Made by a program: the position numbers and the translations under genes
Assembly (NCBI RefSeq): GCF_017086445.1
Contig: NZ_CP070968.1
Coordinates: 744,001-808,000, forward strand
Origin: Brevundimonas fontaquae
GTDB lineage: Bacteria; Pseudomonadota; Alphaproteobacteria; Caulobacterales; Caulobacteraceae
Direction of reading: 5' to 3'
DNA: 64,000 bases
Shown here: piece by piece, positions 48,459-56,856 of the stretch
Layout: each line of letters opens with the position of its first letter
Position numbering within the stretch: the stretch's first letter is position 1
The notes under the pieces: generated by a model
Seen by the model: the letters and a program-made list of their open reading frames with translations, nothing else
What the model was told of the DNA's origin: nothing
The model's database searches: none

Positions 48459-50582
48459 ATGAAACGTCTGCTTATCGGGGCCGCCGTCGGCGCCCTTCTT
48501 CTGCCCGCCAACACGGTTCTGGCTCAGGATATCGGTCACGACCACGCCTGCATCGACGACGCCTGCACCACCGTTTCGCTGTTCTCGGGCGAAGAGACGG
48601 CGGCGGGTTGGCAGGGGACCGAGGCGCCCCGCTACGGGACCTGGGGCTTCGACATGGCCGGCCGCGACACTGCGGTGAAGCCGGGCGACGACTTCTTCCA
48701 ATACGCCAACGGAAAGGCGTTGGAAAAGCTGGTCATTCCGTCGGACCGCACCAGCTACGGCTCCTTCGCCCTGCTGCGCGAACTGTCGGACAACCGCATG
48801 AAGGAACTGGTGCTGGGCCTGGCCGACCGCACCGATCTGGCGCCTGGATCGGACGAGGCCAAGGTCGCCGACGCCTATCGCTCCTACATCGACGAGGCGC
48901 GCATCGAGCAGTTGGACGCCCAGCCGCTGCAACCCTATCTGGCCGCGATCCGCGCCGCCGACAGCCATGACAAGATGGCCGTCTATATGGGCCAGACGGT
49001 CGGCCGCTTCGGCTCGTCCTTCTTCGGCACCGGCATCACCATCGATGCGAAACAGCCCACTCGCTACGTCGTCTCGACGGGCCAGTCGGGCATCGGCCTT
49101 CCGAACCGCGACTACTATCTGGACGCCCGCTACGCGGACAAGAAGCACCTTTACACGACTTATGTCGGTCAAATCCTGGCTATGGCGGGGTGGGATAAGC
49201 CGTTCACCACGGCCGCCGAGATCGTCGAACTCGAAACCAAGATCGCTGAAGCCCACTGGACGCCGGTCGAGAACCGCAACCGCGACCGGACCTACAACGA
49301 GTTCACCATCGCTAAACTGGCTGAGGACGCGCCGGGCTTCGCCTGGCAGGCCTATTACGACGCCGCCAAGCTGGGCGGCGTGCCGCGCCTGATCGTGCGT
49401 CAGGACACGGCCATGCCCAAGATCGCGTCCATCTACGCCAAGACGCCGGTCGAGCTGTTGCAGGCCTGGCAGGCCTTCCACACGGCCGACGACATGGCAC
49501 CCCTGCTGTCCAAGCGCTTCTCCGACGCCCAGTGGGCGTTCCGTTCACGCGACCTGTCGGGTCAGCCTGAGCAGAGGACTCGTGAAAAGCGCGCGATCTC
49601 CTTCGCCGAAGGATCGCTGGGCGAGGCCACGGGCCGGCTCTACGTCGCCCAGTATTTCCCGGCCGAATCTAAGGCCAAGATGGAAGAGTTGGTCGCCAAT
49701 CTGCGCACCGCCCTGTCGCACCGGATCGACAACCTGACCTGGATGGGGACCGAGACCAAGGCGGCGGCGCAGGAGAAGCTGCGCAAGTTCACCGTCAAGA
49801 TCGGCTATCCCGACAAGTGGCGCGACTACTCCGGTCTGGACATTCGCGCGAACGACCTGGTCGGCAACGCGGAACGCCGCGGCCTGTTCGAGTGGAACTA
49901 TGATCTGGCCCGCCTCGATGAGCCGGTCGACAAGTCGGAGTGGGGCATGACCCCGCAGACGGTCAACGCCTACTACAACTCGGCTAACAACGAGATCGTC
50001 TTCCCGGCCGCGATCCTGCAGCCGCCCTTCTTCGATCCGAATGGCGATGCGGCGGTCAACTATGGCGGCATCGGCGGCGTGATCGGGCACGAGATCGGCC
50101 ACGGCTTCGACGACCAGGGCTCCAAGTCCGATGGCGACGGCGTGCTGCGCAACTGGTGGACGCCGGAAGACAAGGCCAACTTCGAGGCCCTGACGGCGCG
50201 TCTGGGCGCGCAATATGCGACCTACGAGCCGATCGCGGGCTATCACATCAACCCTGGCCTGACGATGGGCGAGAACATCGGCGACGCGTCTGGCGTGGCC
50301 GTCGGTCTTGAGGCCTATCACCTGTCGCTGAACGGCCAGCCGGCGCCCGTGATCGACGGAACGACCGGCGACCAGCGCTTCTTCTATGGCTGGGCTCAGG
50401 TCTGGCAGTCGAAGTACCGCGACGAGGCGCTGAAGCAGCAGGTCGCCACCGACCCGCACTCGGCCGCCCAGTTCCGCGTCATCGGCCCGCTGCGCAACGT
50501 CGACGCCTGGTACGACGCCTTCGACGTTCAGCCGGGCACGAAATACTATCTGACGCCCGAGGAACGCGTTCGTCTCTGGTAA
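48459..50582 (+). CDS. M13-family zinc metallopeptidase (PepO/neprilysin-like)
   Basis: A 707-residue exported peptidase. A signal peptide (MKRLLIGAAVGALLLPANTVLAQ) is followed by the M13 N-domain (KPGDDFFQYANGKALEK) and the C-domain with the zinc motif GHEIGHGFDDQG, the third ligand GENIGDASGVAVGL, the upstream NAYYNSANNEIVFPAAILQPPFFD and the C-terminal FRVIGPLRNVDAWYDAFDV. The substrate-binding signature is intact, so activity on periplasmic peptides is likely. An N-terminal insert CIDDAC may form a disulfide. It ends at a strong terminator. Confidence 0.95.
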   Translation: MKRLLIGAAVGALLLPANTVLAQDIGHDHACIDDACTTVSLFSGEETAAGWQGTEAPRYGTWGFDMAGRDTAVKPGDDFFQYANGKALEKLVIPSDRTSYGSFALLRELSDNRMKELVLGLADRTDLAPGSDEAKVADAYRSYIDEARIEQLDAQPLQPYLAAIRAADSHDKMAVYMGQTVGRFGSSFFGTGITIDAKQPTRYVVSTGQSGIGLPNRDYYLDARYADKKHLYTTYVGQILAMAGWDKPFTTAAEIVELETKIAEAHWTPVENRNRDRTYNEFTIAKLAEDAPGFAWQAYYDAAKLGGVPRLIVRQDTAMPKIASIYAKTPVELLQAWQAFHTADDMAPLLSKRFSDAQWAFRSRDLSGQPEQRTREKRAISFAEGSLGEATGRLYVAQYFPAESKAKMEELVANLRTALSHRIDNLTWMGTETKAAAQEKLRKFTVKIGYPDKWRDYSGLDIRANDLVGNAERRGLFEWNYDLARLDEPVDKSEWGMTPQTVNAYYNSANNEIVFPAAILQPPFFDPNGDAAVNYGGIGGVIGHEIGHGFDDQGSKSDGDGVLRNWWTPEDKANFEALTARLGAQYATYEPIAGYHINPGLTMGENIGDASGVAVGLEAYHLSLNGQPAPVIDGTTGDQRFFYGWAQVWQSKYRDEALKQQVATDPHSAAQFRVIGPLRNVDAWYDAFDVQPGTKYYLTPEERVRLW

Positions 50583-50605
50583 GGCGACTTTTTGTCCCAG
50601 AATGG

Positions 50606-50633
50606 AAAGGCCGGGGTTCGCCCCGGCCTTTTT
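50606..50633 (+). terminator. Terminator of the M13 peptidase gene
   Basis: AAAGGCCGGGG-TTCG-CCCCGGCCTTTTT: an 11-bp stem, UUCG loop and T run. Confidence 0.92.
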
Positions 50634-50716
50634 CATATAGAGACCGGGCTGCTCGATCTCGACGCCGCATCGAGAATTTGTCGAGGTGTAATGAGCATTT
50701 GTCTGGGCGCCAGACG

Positions 50717-50835
50717 CGAAAAAGCCCGCTGCGGGGGATACATCGCAGCGGGCTTTCGCGCTCTTTAAAGAGCGGACGTTTCCTCCCCGAAACGCCTTCG
50801 AGTGCTGCGCGCTTGAGCAACGCTTGCCCTCGAGT
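50717..50835 (-). ncRNA. Candidate small RNA with four stem-loops
   Basis: No protein is plausible in this 0.36 kb gap. Reading the minus strand from a TTGACG-N17-TCAAAT promoter there are, in order: GGGCAA-GCG-TTGCTC; GGCGTTTC-GGGGAG-GAAACGTCC (one bulge, exposing GGGGAG); CGCTCT-TTAA-AGAGCG; and a terminator AAAGCCCGCTGCG-N10-CGCAGCGGGCTTTTT. The result is a transcript of about 118 bases made almost entirely of hairpins. It could instead be a long 3' region of hisS. The nearby GGAGGAAACGTCC resembles part of RNase P RNA but the rest does not. Confidence 0.45.
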
Positions 50836-50841
50836 GAGGTC

Positions 50842-50870
50842 ATTTGACGCAAGGGCCGGTCGGTCGTCAA
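50842..50870 (-). promoter_or_regulatory. Candidate promoter of the small RNA
   Basis: On the minus strand, TTGACG, 17 bases, TCAAAT. The -35 is a consensus match for alphaproteobacterial sigma-70; the -10 matches at 4 of 6. Between it and hisS lies another hairpin (AGTCGAA-GAAAG-TTCGACT, 50887-50905), which may end the hisS message. Confidence 0.4.
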
Positions 50871-50947
50871 CGGCCGGTTTGGCAAGAGTCGAACTTTCTT
50901 CGACTTATCGCTGATAACCCATTCGACAGGGAGACGATTGTCGAAGC

Positions 50948-52438
50948 TTATTCGATAATGGACTTGATGGCGGCGATCAGGCCTTCGCGGCGTATCTTCA
51001 TCTGACCGGGGCGCTCGGCCTTCCAGGCGTCGTTGTCCGTGATGGCGGCGGCGGCGGCGCGTCCGGCGTCCAGATCCTTGATCGTGACCTCGCCTGCGGC
51101 GATTTCGTCGCCGCCCAGAATGACGACAGCCGGGGCGCCGCGTCGGTCGGCGTATTTCATCTGCGCCTTCATGCCGGCGCGACCCAGATAAAGCTCGGCG
51201 GCGATCCCGGCGGCGCGCAGTTCCGCCACGGCGGTCAGATAATGGGCCATGTCGTCCTCGGAGAAGACGATGACTACCACGGGGCCGCGCACGGCATCCT
51301 CGGCGCCCCGTCCCGCCGCGCGCAGGGCCGAGGCCAGGCGCGAGACGCCGAAGGAGAAGCCGGTGGCCGGCGTGCTCTGGCCGGTGAAGCGGGCGACCAG
51401 ATCGTCATAGCGGCCGCCCCCGCCGATGGAGCCGAAGCGGACGGGGCGACCCTTGTCGTCAACCGTGTCGAGCAGAAGCTCAGCCTCGAAGACGGCGCCG
51501 GTGTAGTATTCCAGACCGCGCACGATGGTCGGATCGAACTTCACGGCGTCCTGGCCGACCGACATGGCGGCCAGCGCCCGGTCGATGGCGGCCAGCTCGT
51601 TCAGCGCCGCCTCGCCCGCCGCGCCGAGGTCGCCGGAGCGCGCGACCGCGTCCAGAGTCTCGGCCCGCGACAGGCCGGGCGTGTTGGCTGAGGCGAGGAA
51701 GGCCTCGATGGCGGCCGTGACCTTGGCGGGCAGTTGGGCGCCCTTGGTGTAGTCGCCCGAGTCGTCCAGACGCCCTTCGCCCAGCAGTTGGACCACGCCC
51801 TCCCAGCCCAGGCGGTCGAACTTGTCGATGGCGCGAAGCGCCGTCAGTCGCTGACCGGCCTCGGTCACGCCGCCGGCGTCGAACAGGCCGTCGAACAGCT
51901 TGCGGTTCGAAACGCGGATCTGGGCCTGGCCGGCGCCCAGCCCGGCGGCGCGCAGGCCTTCGCAGCCCATGGCGATGATCTCGGCGTCGGCCTCAGGCCG
52001 GTCCGAGCCGACGGTGTCGGCGTCGCACTGCCAGAACTCGCGGAAGCGACCGGGGCCGGGCTTTTCATTGCGCCAGACCGGACCATAGGCATAGCGGCGG
52101 AACGGCTTGGGCAGGGTCTCCCAGGTCTGGGCGGCGAACCGGGCCAGCGGCGCGGTGTGGTCGTAGCGCAAGGCCATCCATTCGCCCGGCTCGTCCGATC
52201 CGGCGTCGTCCTGTAGCGCGAAGACGCCCTCGTTCGGGCGGTCGGCGTCGGGCAGGAATTTGCCCAGCGCATCGGCATATTCGAAGGCCGGCGTCTCCAG
52301 CGGCTCGAAGCCCCAGCGCTCGTAAACCTCGGACACGCGCGAGACGATGCGCCGCTCGGCGGTCAGGTCGCGGCCGCGCTTGTCGGCGAAGCCGCGCGGG
52401 TTTCGGGCGAGGGGGCGGGGAGGCGCGGCGTCGGTCAT
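50948..52438 (-). CDS. hisS: Histidyl-tRNA synthetase
   Basis: Class II aminoacyl-tRNA synthetase. Motif 2 is YGPVWRNEKPGPGRFREFWQCDAD. The histidine-binding motifs are TIVRGLEYYTGAVFEAEL and GSIGGGGRYDDL, and motif 3 is TPATGFSFGVSRL. The anticodon-binding domain begins at GPVVVIVFSEDD. The N-terminus RPLARNPRGFADKRGRDLTAERR is the alphaproteobacterial type with an unusual NPRGF in place of PRGT. The 496-residue length exceeds the E. coli form because of inserts. Likely monocistronic. Confidence 0.95.
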   Translation of the reverse strand: MTDAAPPRPLARNPRGFADKRGRDLTAERRIVSRVSEVYERWGFEPLETPAFEYADALGKFLPDADRPNEGVFALQDDAGSDEPGEWMALRYDHTAPLARFAAQTWETLPKPFRRYAYGPVWRNEKPGPGRFREFWQCDADTVGSDRPEADAEIIAMGCEGLRAAGLGAGQAQIRVSNRKLFDGLFDAGGVTEAGQRLTALRAIDKFDRLGWEGVVQLLGEGRLDDSGDYTKGAQLPAKVTAAIEAFLASANTPGLSRAETLDAVARSGDLGAAGEAALNELAAIDRALAAMSVGQDAVKFDPTIVRGLEYYTGAVFEAELLLDTVDDKGRPVRFGSIGGGGRYDDLVARFTGQSTPATGFSFGVSRLASALRAAGRGAEDAVRGPVVVIVFSEDDMAHYLTAVAELRAAGIAAELYLGRAGMKAQMKYADRRGAPAVVILGGDEIAAGEVTIKDLDAGRAAAAAITDNDAWKAERPGQMKIRREGLIAAIKSIIE

Positions 52439-52590
52439 GGCGCGCGCTTAAGCCAAGGCGCCAGTGATCGCAAATTCTCCACCACAGCTGACCTACGAGA
52501 AGCGTCCGTCGGTGTCGCGCAATGGTCTGTTCTTAAAGACGAAATCCTTATGCCGACGGAACCGCTGTGCGGATTTTTCGTTGATGGCGC

Positions 52591-52797
52591 ATGACGCCCC
52601 ACGCCCTTCTCGTTCCGCGCACCTGCAACACTTCCGATCGCCGCACGATCCGGTGGTGGGAGTGCGAACTGATCGACGAGGCCGGGTCGCGGCGCGTTCA
52701 GAACCAGGCCTTCTTCTCGATCCGCGAGGCGCGATCGTGGGCGTCCGCGCACGGCTATCCTATCAGCGACGACGCCGCCTCGGCGGCCGAGCGTTGA
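52591..52797 (+). CDS. Small hypothetical protein upstream of the ClpP-like gene
   Basis: A 68-residue soluble protein with the core TIRWWECELIDEAGSRRVQNQAFFSIREARSWASAHGYPI, whose aromatic and charged pattern suggests a small folded alpha/beta protein. Its stop codon overlaps the next ATG in TGATG, implying translational coupling to the ClpP-like gene. The ribosome binding site is weak, so the exact start is uncertain. No family was recognised. Confidence 0.55.
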   Translation: MTPHALLVPRTCNTSDRRTIRWWECELIDEAGSRRVQNQAFFSIREARSWASAHGYPISDDAASAAER

Positions 52798-53378
52798 TGT
52801 CTGAGACTGCGCCAAGCGGCATTCTGACCGCCGAAGCTTTCGATACGCCGCGTATCCTGCTCGCCGGCGCGGTCGATTACGCCATGTACGAGCGCTTTCG
52901 CCAGCAGATGGCGGAGGCGCCGGACACCGGGCTGACCGTTATCGAACTGTCGACCCTGGGTGGTGATCCGGAGGTGGCGCGCATGATGGGCGAGGACGTG
53001 CGCTTTCAAAGCGACATCAATCCGTCCCGCCGGCTGGTCTTTCTGGGCAAGGCGGCGATCTATTCCGCCGGCGCGACCTTCATGAGCTTCTTTGCCGTGG
53101 AGAACCGCTATCTGACACGCGGCGCCCGGGTGATGATCCACGAGCGCAAGATGGATACGCAACTTCACGTCACTGGGCCGCTGACGACCTGCATCGCCTC
53201 GGTTCGCGCCATGCTGAACGAACTGGAACACTCCATCGCCATCCAGAACGAGGGTTTCGAGAACCTGGTGCGCGGATCGTCGGTGACGATGGAGGAAGTG
53301 CTGAAACGCGCCCCTGCCAACTGGTACATCGAGGCCCAGGAGGCAAAGGCTCGGGGTCTGATCGCCGAAGTGATCTGA
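52797..53378 (+). CDS. ClpP-like serine peptidase (S14 family), divergent
   Basis: A 193-residue ClpP/crotonase-fold protein. The strand-turn with the oxyanion glycine is ELSTLGGDPEVARMM; the nucleophile region is GKAAIYSAGATFMSFFA; the catalytic histidine is in GARVMIHERKMD, matching ClpP RxMIHQP. The position of the catalytic aspartate (ClpP RDRFLSAxEA) reads ANWYIEAQEA, so Asp is replaced by Asn. No N-terminal loop for Clp ATPase docking is obvious. It is coupled to the 68-residue protein upstream and convergent with hslV. It may be a special-purpose or inactive ClpP paralogue. Confidence 0.8.
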   Translation: MSETAPSGILTAEAFDTPRILLAGAVDYAMYERFRQQMAEAPDTGLTVIELSTLGGDPEVARMMGEDVRFQSDINPSRRLVFLGKAAIYSAGATFMSFFAVENRYLTRGARVMIHERKMDTQLHVTGPLTTCIASVRAMLNELEHSIAIQNEGFENLVRGSSVTMEEVLKRAPANWYIEAQEAKARGLIAEVI

Positions 53379-53391
53379 CTCACCCGGCAAA

Positions 53392-53952
53392 TCAGGCCTG
53401 GAGCGTTTCCACGGTCAGATTGCCGTTGGTGTAAACGCAGATTTCGGCCGCGATCTTCATGGCCTTACGGGCGACCTGTTCGGCGTCCAGCTCCGTTTCC
53501 TCGATCAAGGCGCGGGCGGCCGACAGGGCGTAGTTGCCGCCCGAACCCACGGCGGCGACGCCATATTCCGGCTCCAGCACATCGCCGACGCCCGTCACGG
53601 TGAAGATGGACGACTTGTCCGCCACCAATAGCATTGCCTCCAGCCGGCGCAGATAGCGGTCGGTGCGCCAGTCCTTGGCGAGGTCGACGCAGGCGCGCGC
53701 CAGTTGATCCGGATACTGCTCCAGCTTGGCCTCAAGCCGTTCGATCAGGGTGAAGGCGTCGGCCGTAGCGCCGGCAAAGCCGGCCAGCACCTTGCCGCCG
53801 GCCAGAGTGCGCACCTTGCGGGCCGCGCCCTTGACGATGGTCGGGCCCATCGAAACCTGGCCGTCGCCAGCGATCACGGTGCGTCCGTTCTTGCGCACCG
53901 CCAGAATGGTGGTGCCGTGCCAATCGGGGAAGTTCGATGCGGTCTGGGTCAT
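53392..53952 (-). CDS. hslV: ATP-dependent protease subunit HslV
   Basis: Proteasome-like threonine peptidase that works with the unfoldase HslU. The propeptide ends in WHG, exposing Thr14 ([13 protein letters not shown]), the alphaproteobacterial form. [38 protein letters not shown] and the C-terminal [18 protein letters not shown] are conserved. At 186 residues it is normal. hslU, which usually follows hslV, is not adjacent: the next genes on both sides are on the other strand. Confidence 0.95.
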   Translation of the reverse strand: MTQTASNFPDWHGTTILAVRKNGRTVIAGDGQVSMGPTIVKGAARKVRTLAGGKVLAGFAGATADAFTLIERLEAKLEQYPDQLARACVDLAKDWRTDRYLRRLEAMLLVADKSSIFTVTGVGDVLEPEYGVAAVGSGGNYALSAARALIEETELDAEQVARKAMKIAAEICVYTNGNLTVETLQA

Positions 53953-54086
53953 GACGATCAGATGGCGCGGCCGAGCGTCGGCATCAAGTCTGTCGCTCCT
54001 TGGTGTAACGCTGTCTTATTTTGACCCCAATATTGGCTAGAAGGCGCAATCCGCTTTCGCGGTTCTTCCAAATCGAGGGACAGGTT

Positions 54087-54488
54087 TTGCTTTATCGTGT
54101 CGTTTTCGTGAGTGAAATGATCGGTGGTGCGAACCACACGACCCAATCGCTTGCCGAAATCATCGGCGCGTCGGAGCGAAACAATCGCCGCGACGAGATC
54201 GGCAGCGCCATGCTGTTCCACGAGGGCGAGGCGGCCCAGGTGATCGAAGGCGCTCGTGCGGACCTGGACCGCTTGATGTCGCGCCTCTGGAAAGACCCGC
54301 GTCATCATAACATCCGCGTCCTGGATGATCGGCCCGTCATGCAGCGGCGGATGCGCGAAGCGGCACGGCTGTGCGCCCTCAGCGCTCAGCAGGCCGCCGA
54401 CATTCTGCGCGGACGGCGCCTGAGCGATCTGTCCAGCGCGGGTCTGGAAAAGCTGCTGTCGTGCGAACACGTCCGGATGGCCGCTTAA
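54087..54488 (+). CDS. BLUF-domain protein with Phe at the photoactive Tyr position
   Basis: A 133-residue stand-alone BLUF (blue-light, FAD) protein. It aligns with cyanobacterial PixD: LYRVVFVSE against LYRLIYSS, SERNNRRDEIGSAMLF against the NN-containing helix, AAQVIEG against FLQVLEG, and LMSRLWKDPRHHNIRVL. Asn (32/33) and Gln51 that contact the flavin are kept. The photoactive tyrosine (PixD Tyr8) is Phe7 (codon TTC). The conserved W/M of strand 5 is also absent (RRMREAARLCAL). The start is TTG with AGGGACAGG upstream, matching the usual N-terminus. A C-terminal helical tail follows. Confidence 0.82.
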   Translation: MLYRVVFVSEMIGGANHTTQSLAEIIGASERNNRRDEIGSAMLFHEGEAAQVIEGARADLDRLMSRLWKDPRHHNIRVLDDRPVMQRRMREAARLCALSAQQAADILRGRRLSDLSSAGLEKLLSCEHVRMAA

Positions 54489-54535
54489 GGCGACAGGCCC
54501 CTCGCGCCGGAACCTCTGCGGCGCTAGATAGGGCG

Positions 54536-55273
54536 GTGATCTTTTCCGAAGACGAAGTCGAACGCTATGCGCGCCATCTGGTCCTGTCCGAAGTGGGCGG
54601 ACCGGGGCAGCAGGCGCTGAAGCGCGCGCGGGTGCTGATCGTCGGCGCGGGCGGCGTGGGATCGCCGGCGGCGCTCTATCTGGCGGCGGCGGGTGTCGGG
54701 ACGCTGGGCCTGATTGACGACGACGTGGTGGGCCTGTCCAACCTTCAGCGGCAGATCGCCTTCTCCACAGCGCAGGTCGGCCGGTCAAAGGTCGAGGCGG
54801 CGGCGGAACGGCTGGTCGGCCTCAATCCGCATGTCGCGATCGAAACCTTCGCCGAGCGGATCACCGCCGAGAATGCGGCGGCGCGGATCGCAGCCTTCGA
54901 CATCGTGTTGGACGGGACAGACGATTTCCAGACCCGGCTGTGGGTTAATGCGGCCTGCGTTGCGGCGCGCAAACCGCTGGTGTCGGGGGCGCTGGGCCGC
55001 TGGAACGGACAGATCGGGGTGTTTGCGGGCCAGCCCTGCTATCAATGCCTGGTGCCCGAGATCCCGCCGGAGGCGGAGACTTGTGCGCGCGTCGGCGTCG
55101 TGGGCGCTCTGACCGGCGTGATCGGGTCGATGGCGGCGCTGGAGGTCATCAAGCTGATCACCGGCGCGGGCGAGGCCCTGACGGGACGGCTGATGCTGTA
55201 TGACGGTCTGGCGGGCTCGGCGCGGACCGTGCGGGTCGCCGCTGATCCGGAATGCCCGGTCTGCGGCGGCTGA
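54536..55273 (+). CDS. moeB: MoeB/ThiF-family adenylyltransferase
   Basis: Activates the C-terminus of a small sulfur-carrier protein (MoaD or ThiS) by adenylation. The nucleotide motif VLIVGAGGVGSPAALYLAAAGVG is at about residues 33-55. NLQRQIAFSTAQVGRSKVEAAAERL carries the catalytic Arg. The zinc cysteines are CYQC and CPVC. The 245-residue length matches MoeB/HesA proteins without a rhodanese domain. Start GTG (VIFSEDEVERYARHL), typical N-terminus. Whether it serves molybdopterin or thiamine synthesis is not shown by context. Confidence 0.9.
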   Translation: MIFSEDEVERYARHLVLSEVGGPGQQALKRARVLIVGAGGVGSPAALYLAAAGVGTLGLIDDDVVGLSNLQRQIAFSTAQVGRSKVEAAAERLVGLNPHVAIETFAERITAENAAARIAAFDIVLDGTDDFQTRLWVNAACVAARKPLVSGALGRWNGQIGVFAGQPCYQCLVPEIPPEAETCARVGVVGALTGVIGSMAALEVIKLITGAGEALTGRLMLYDGLAGSARTVRVAADPECPVCGG

Positions 55274-55276
55274 CGC

Positions 55277-55528
55277 TCAGGCGGCTGTCGCGAAACGGAT
55301 GTCGGCCAAATCGAGATCGGGCAGGGGCGGAGCGAAGCCCAGCGCGGGGTTGCTGAGCACCGTGACCAGACGTTCGCCGCAATAGAGATACAGGGTCTCG
55401 AACCCGACCCAGTTGCGGGCGATCGCCTCAAGCGCCTGATTGGCCGCCGTGTCGTTTACCGCGTCGAGAACGCAGATGTCCCGCACCGGAACGCCGGGCA
55501 GGTTGACGATGCAGTAGTAGGAGTCCAA
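55277..55528 (-). CDS. Small hypothetical protein
   Basis: An 83-residue soluble protein: MDSYYCIVNLPGVPVRDICVLDAVNDTAANQALEAIARNWVGFETLYLYCGERLVTVLSNPALGFAPPLPDLDLADIR. The alternating strand-helix pattern with two helices suggests a small alpha/beta fold; it has three cysteines. Translation starts at TTG, eight bases after GAGGAAG. It is convergent with the MoeB-like gene, three bases apart. No family was recognised. Confidence 0.65.
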   Translation of the reverse strand: MDSYYCIVNLPGVPVRDICVLDAVNDTAANQALEAIARNWVGFETLYLYCGERLVTVLSNPALGFAPPLPDLDLADIRFATAA

Positions 55529-55647
55529 CGCACACTTCCTCGATCAGGACGCCGGAAACGAAGCGCGTTTACGACGGTTCCTCCCCTGCCAGCGGTTTTC
55601 GACAGCCGTGTGAGTTCGGTCCGACAGACTTGTGAAAAGGAGGCCCG

Positions 55648-56856
55648 ATGGCCCGACGTCCCGCCTCGCCCAAACGGCTGAACGCCGCAAATCTCAGCGG
55701 CTTAGGGGCTGAGCGTCTGGGCGAACTGCTGATGCAGGCGGCGGATGCGGATGCGATCCTGAAGCGGCGGCTCAGGCTGGTGATGGCGGCCGAGGCGGGG
55801 CCGGATCTGCTGGCTCTGGAAATCGACAAGCGATTGACGACCATCGCCGCCAGCCGCGCGCGCGTGTCGTGGCGAAAGCGGCCGGACCTGCTGCGCGATC
55901 TGGAGATTCTGCGGGCTGCAATCGTCGAGGATCTGGCCGAGGCTGCGCCGGCGATGGGGTTGGAGCGATTGATCGGCTGGTTCGACCTGTTTCGCGGCCT
56001 GGCGACGCGGGTCAAGGATCAGAAGGGCGAATTGGCCGACGCGTTCGAAACGGCGGCTTCTGATTTGTGGCGCATCGCGGAGGACGCGGTTCGGACGGAC
56101 GAAAGCACAGTGGGTGTGCTGGCGGATGCGGTGGCGCGGCAACCGCTCGAATACGCGCGGTGGATAGGGGCGGGCGGCGACGATCTGACGGCGGACCTGG
56201 CCAAGAGGCTGCTGGGTCGTCTCGATACCGCATCCAACGCGCGCGGCATGCGGACGGTCGTGCGACGGCTGGCGGACCGGGCGGGCGATCTGGACCTGTG
56301 GCTGTCGATGACGACGCCGGAAGAGCGGGGCTCGCCGGATTTCGCGGCGGTGATGGCCAAGCGGCTGCTGATCGCTGATCGCATTCCAGAAGCGCGTCAG
56401 GCGCTGGAGGCGGCGCTGAAACCGTCGGCGGGCAACCGGCGCTGGACCTTCGGGCGATCGCCTCAGGCCGGACCGCCGGTCCTGACGCCGGCGTGGGAGG
56501 CGACCTCGATCGACCTTTTGGAAGCCGAGGGCCGCAAGGACGAGGCGCAGGATCTGCGCTGGGCGATGTTCGAGCGCGACCTGTCCGCGCTGGTGCTGCG
56601 GGCCTATCTGGCGCGCCTGCCGGATTTCGACGATGTGGAGGCGCTGGACCGCGCCCTGGCTCACGCCGCGGCCTACGCCGATTTCGAGACGGCGCTGGGG
56701 TTTCTGATGGACTGGCCCGCGCACCGCGAGGCCGCCGCCCTGGTCGAGCGCCGCATTCGCGAGGTGCGCGCGCCGCTGCCGCTCAAAGCCGACTGGGCGG
56801 CGCGGCTGGGGCAGAAATATCCCGATGCGGCCGAGCGGTTGCTGGCTGCGCCCTAA
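55648..56856 (+). CDS. DUF6880-type helical repeat protein
   Basis: A 402-residue, all-helical, Arg/Asp/Leu-rich protein. It resembles the DUF6880 family of alphaproteobacteria, with TPR-like pairs (LLIADRIPEARQALEAALKPS, SIDLLEAEGRKDEAQDLRWAMFERDLSALVLRAYLARLPDFDDVEALDRALAHAA). Its N-terminus (NAANLSGLGAERLGELLMQAADADAILKRRLRLVMAAE) is a helical bundle. AGGAGG precedes the ATG. No catalytic motif is visible. Function unknown; protein-protein interaction is likely. The stop overlaps the convergent dehydrogenase stop by three bases. Confidence 0.8.
   Translation: MARRPASPKRLNAANLSGLGAERLGELLMQAADADAILKRRLRLVMAAEAGPDLLALEIDKRLTTIAASRARVSWRKRPDLLRDLEILRAAIVEDLAEAAPAMGLERLIGWFDLFRGLATRVKDQKGELADAFETAASDLWRIAEDAVRTDESTVGVLADAVARQPLEYARWIGAGGDDLTADLAKRLLGRLDTASNARGMRTVVRRLADRAGDLDLWLSMTTPEERGSPDFAAVMAKRLLIADRIPEARQALEAALKPSAGNRRWTFGRSPQAGPPVLTPAWEATSIDLLEAEGRKDEAQDLRWAMFERDLSALVLRAYLARLPDFDDVEALDRALAHAAAYADFETALGFLMDWPAHREAAALVERRIREVRAPLPLKADWAARLGQKYPDAAERLLAAP

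Noticed and set aside
50765..50800. Possible RNase P RNA fragment (GGAGGAAACGTCC on the minus strand).
   Set aside because: The RNase P core motif is GAGGAAAGUCC followed by about 300 bases of conserved structure; here there is an extra C and a terminator within 60 bases.
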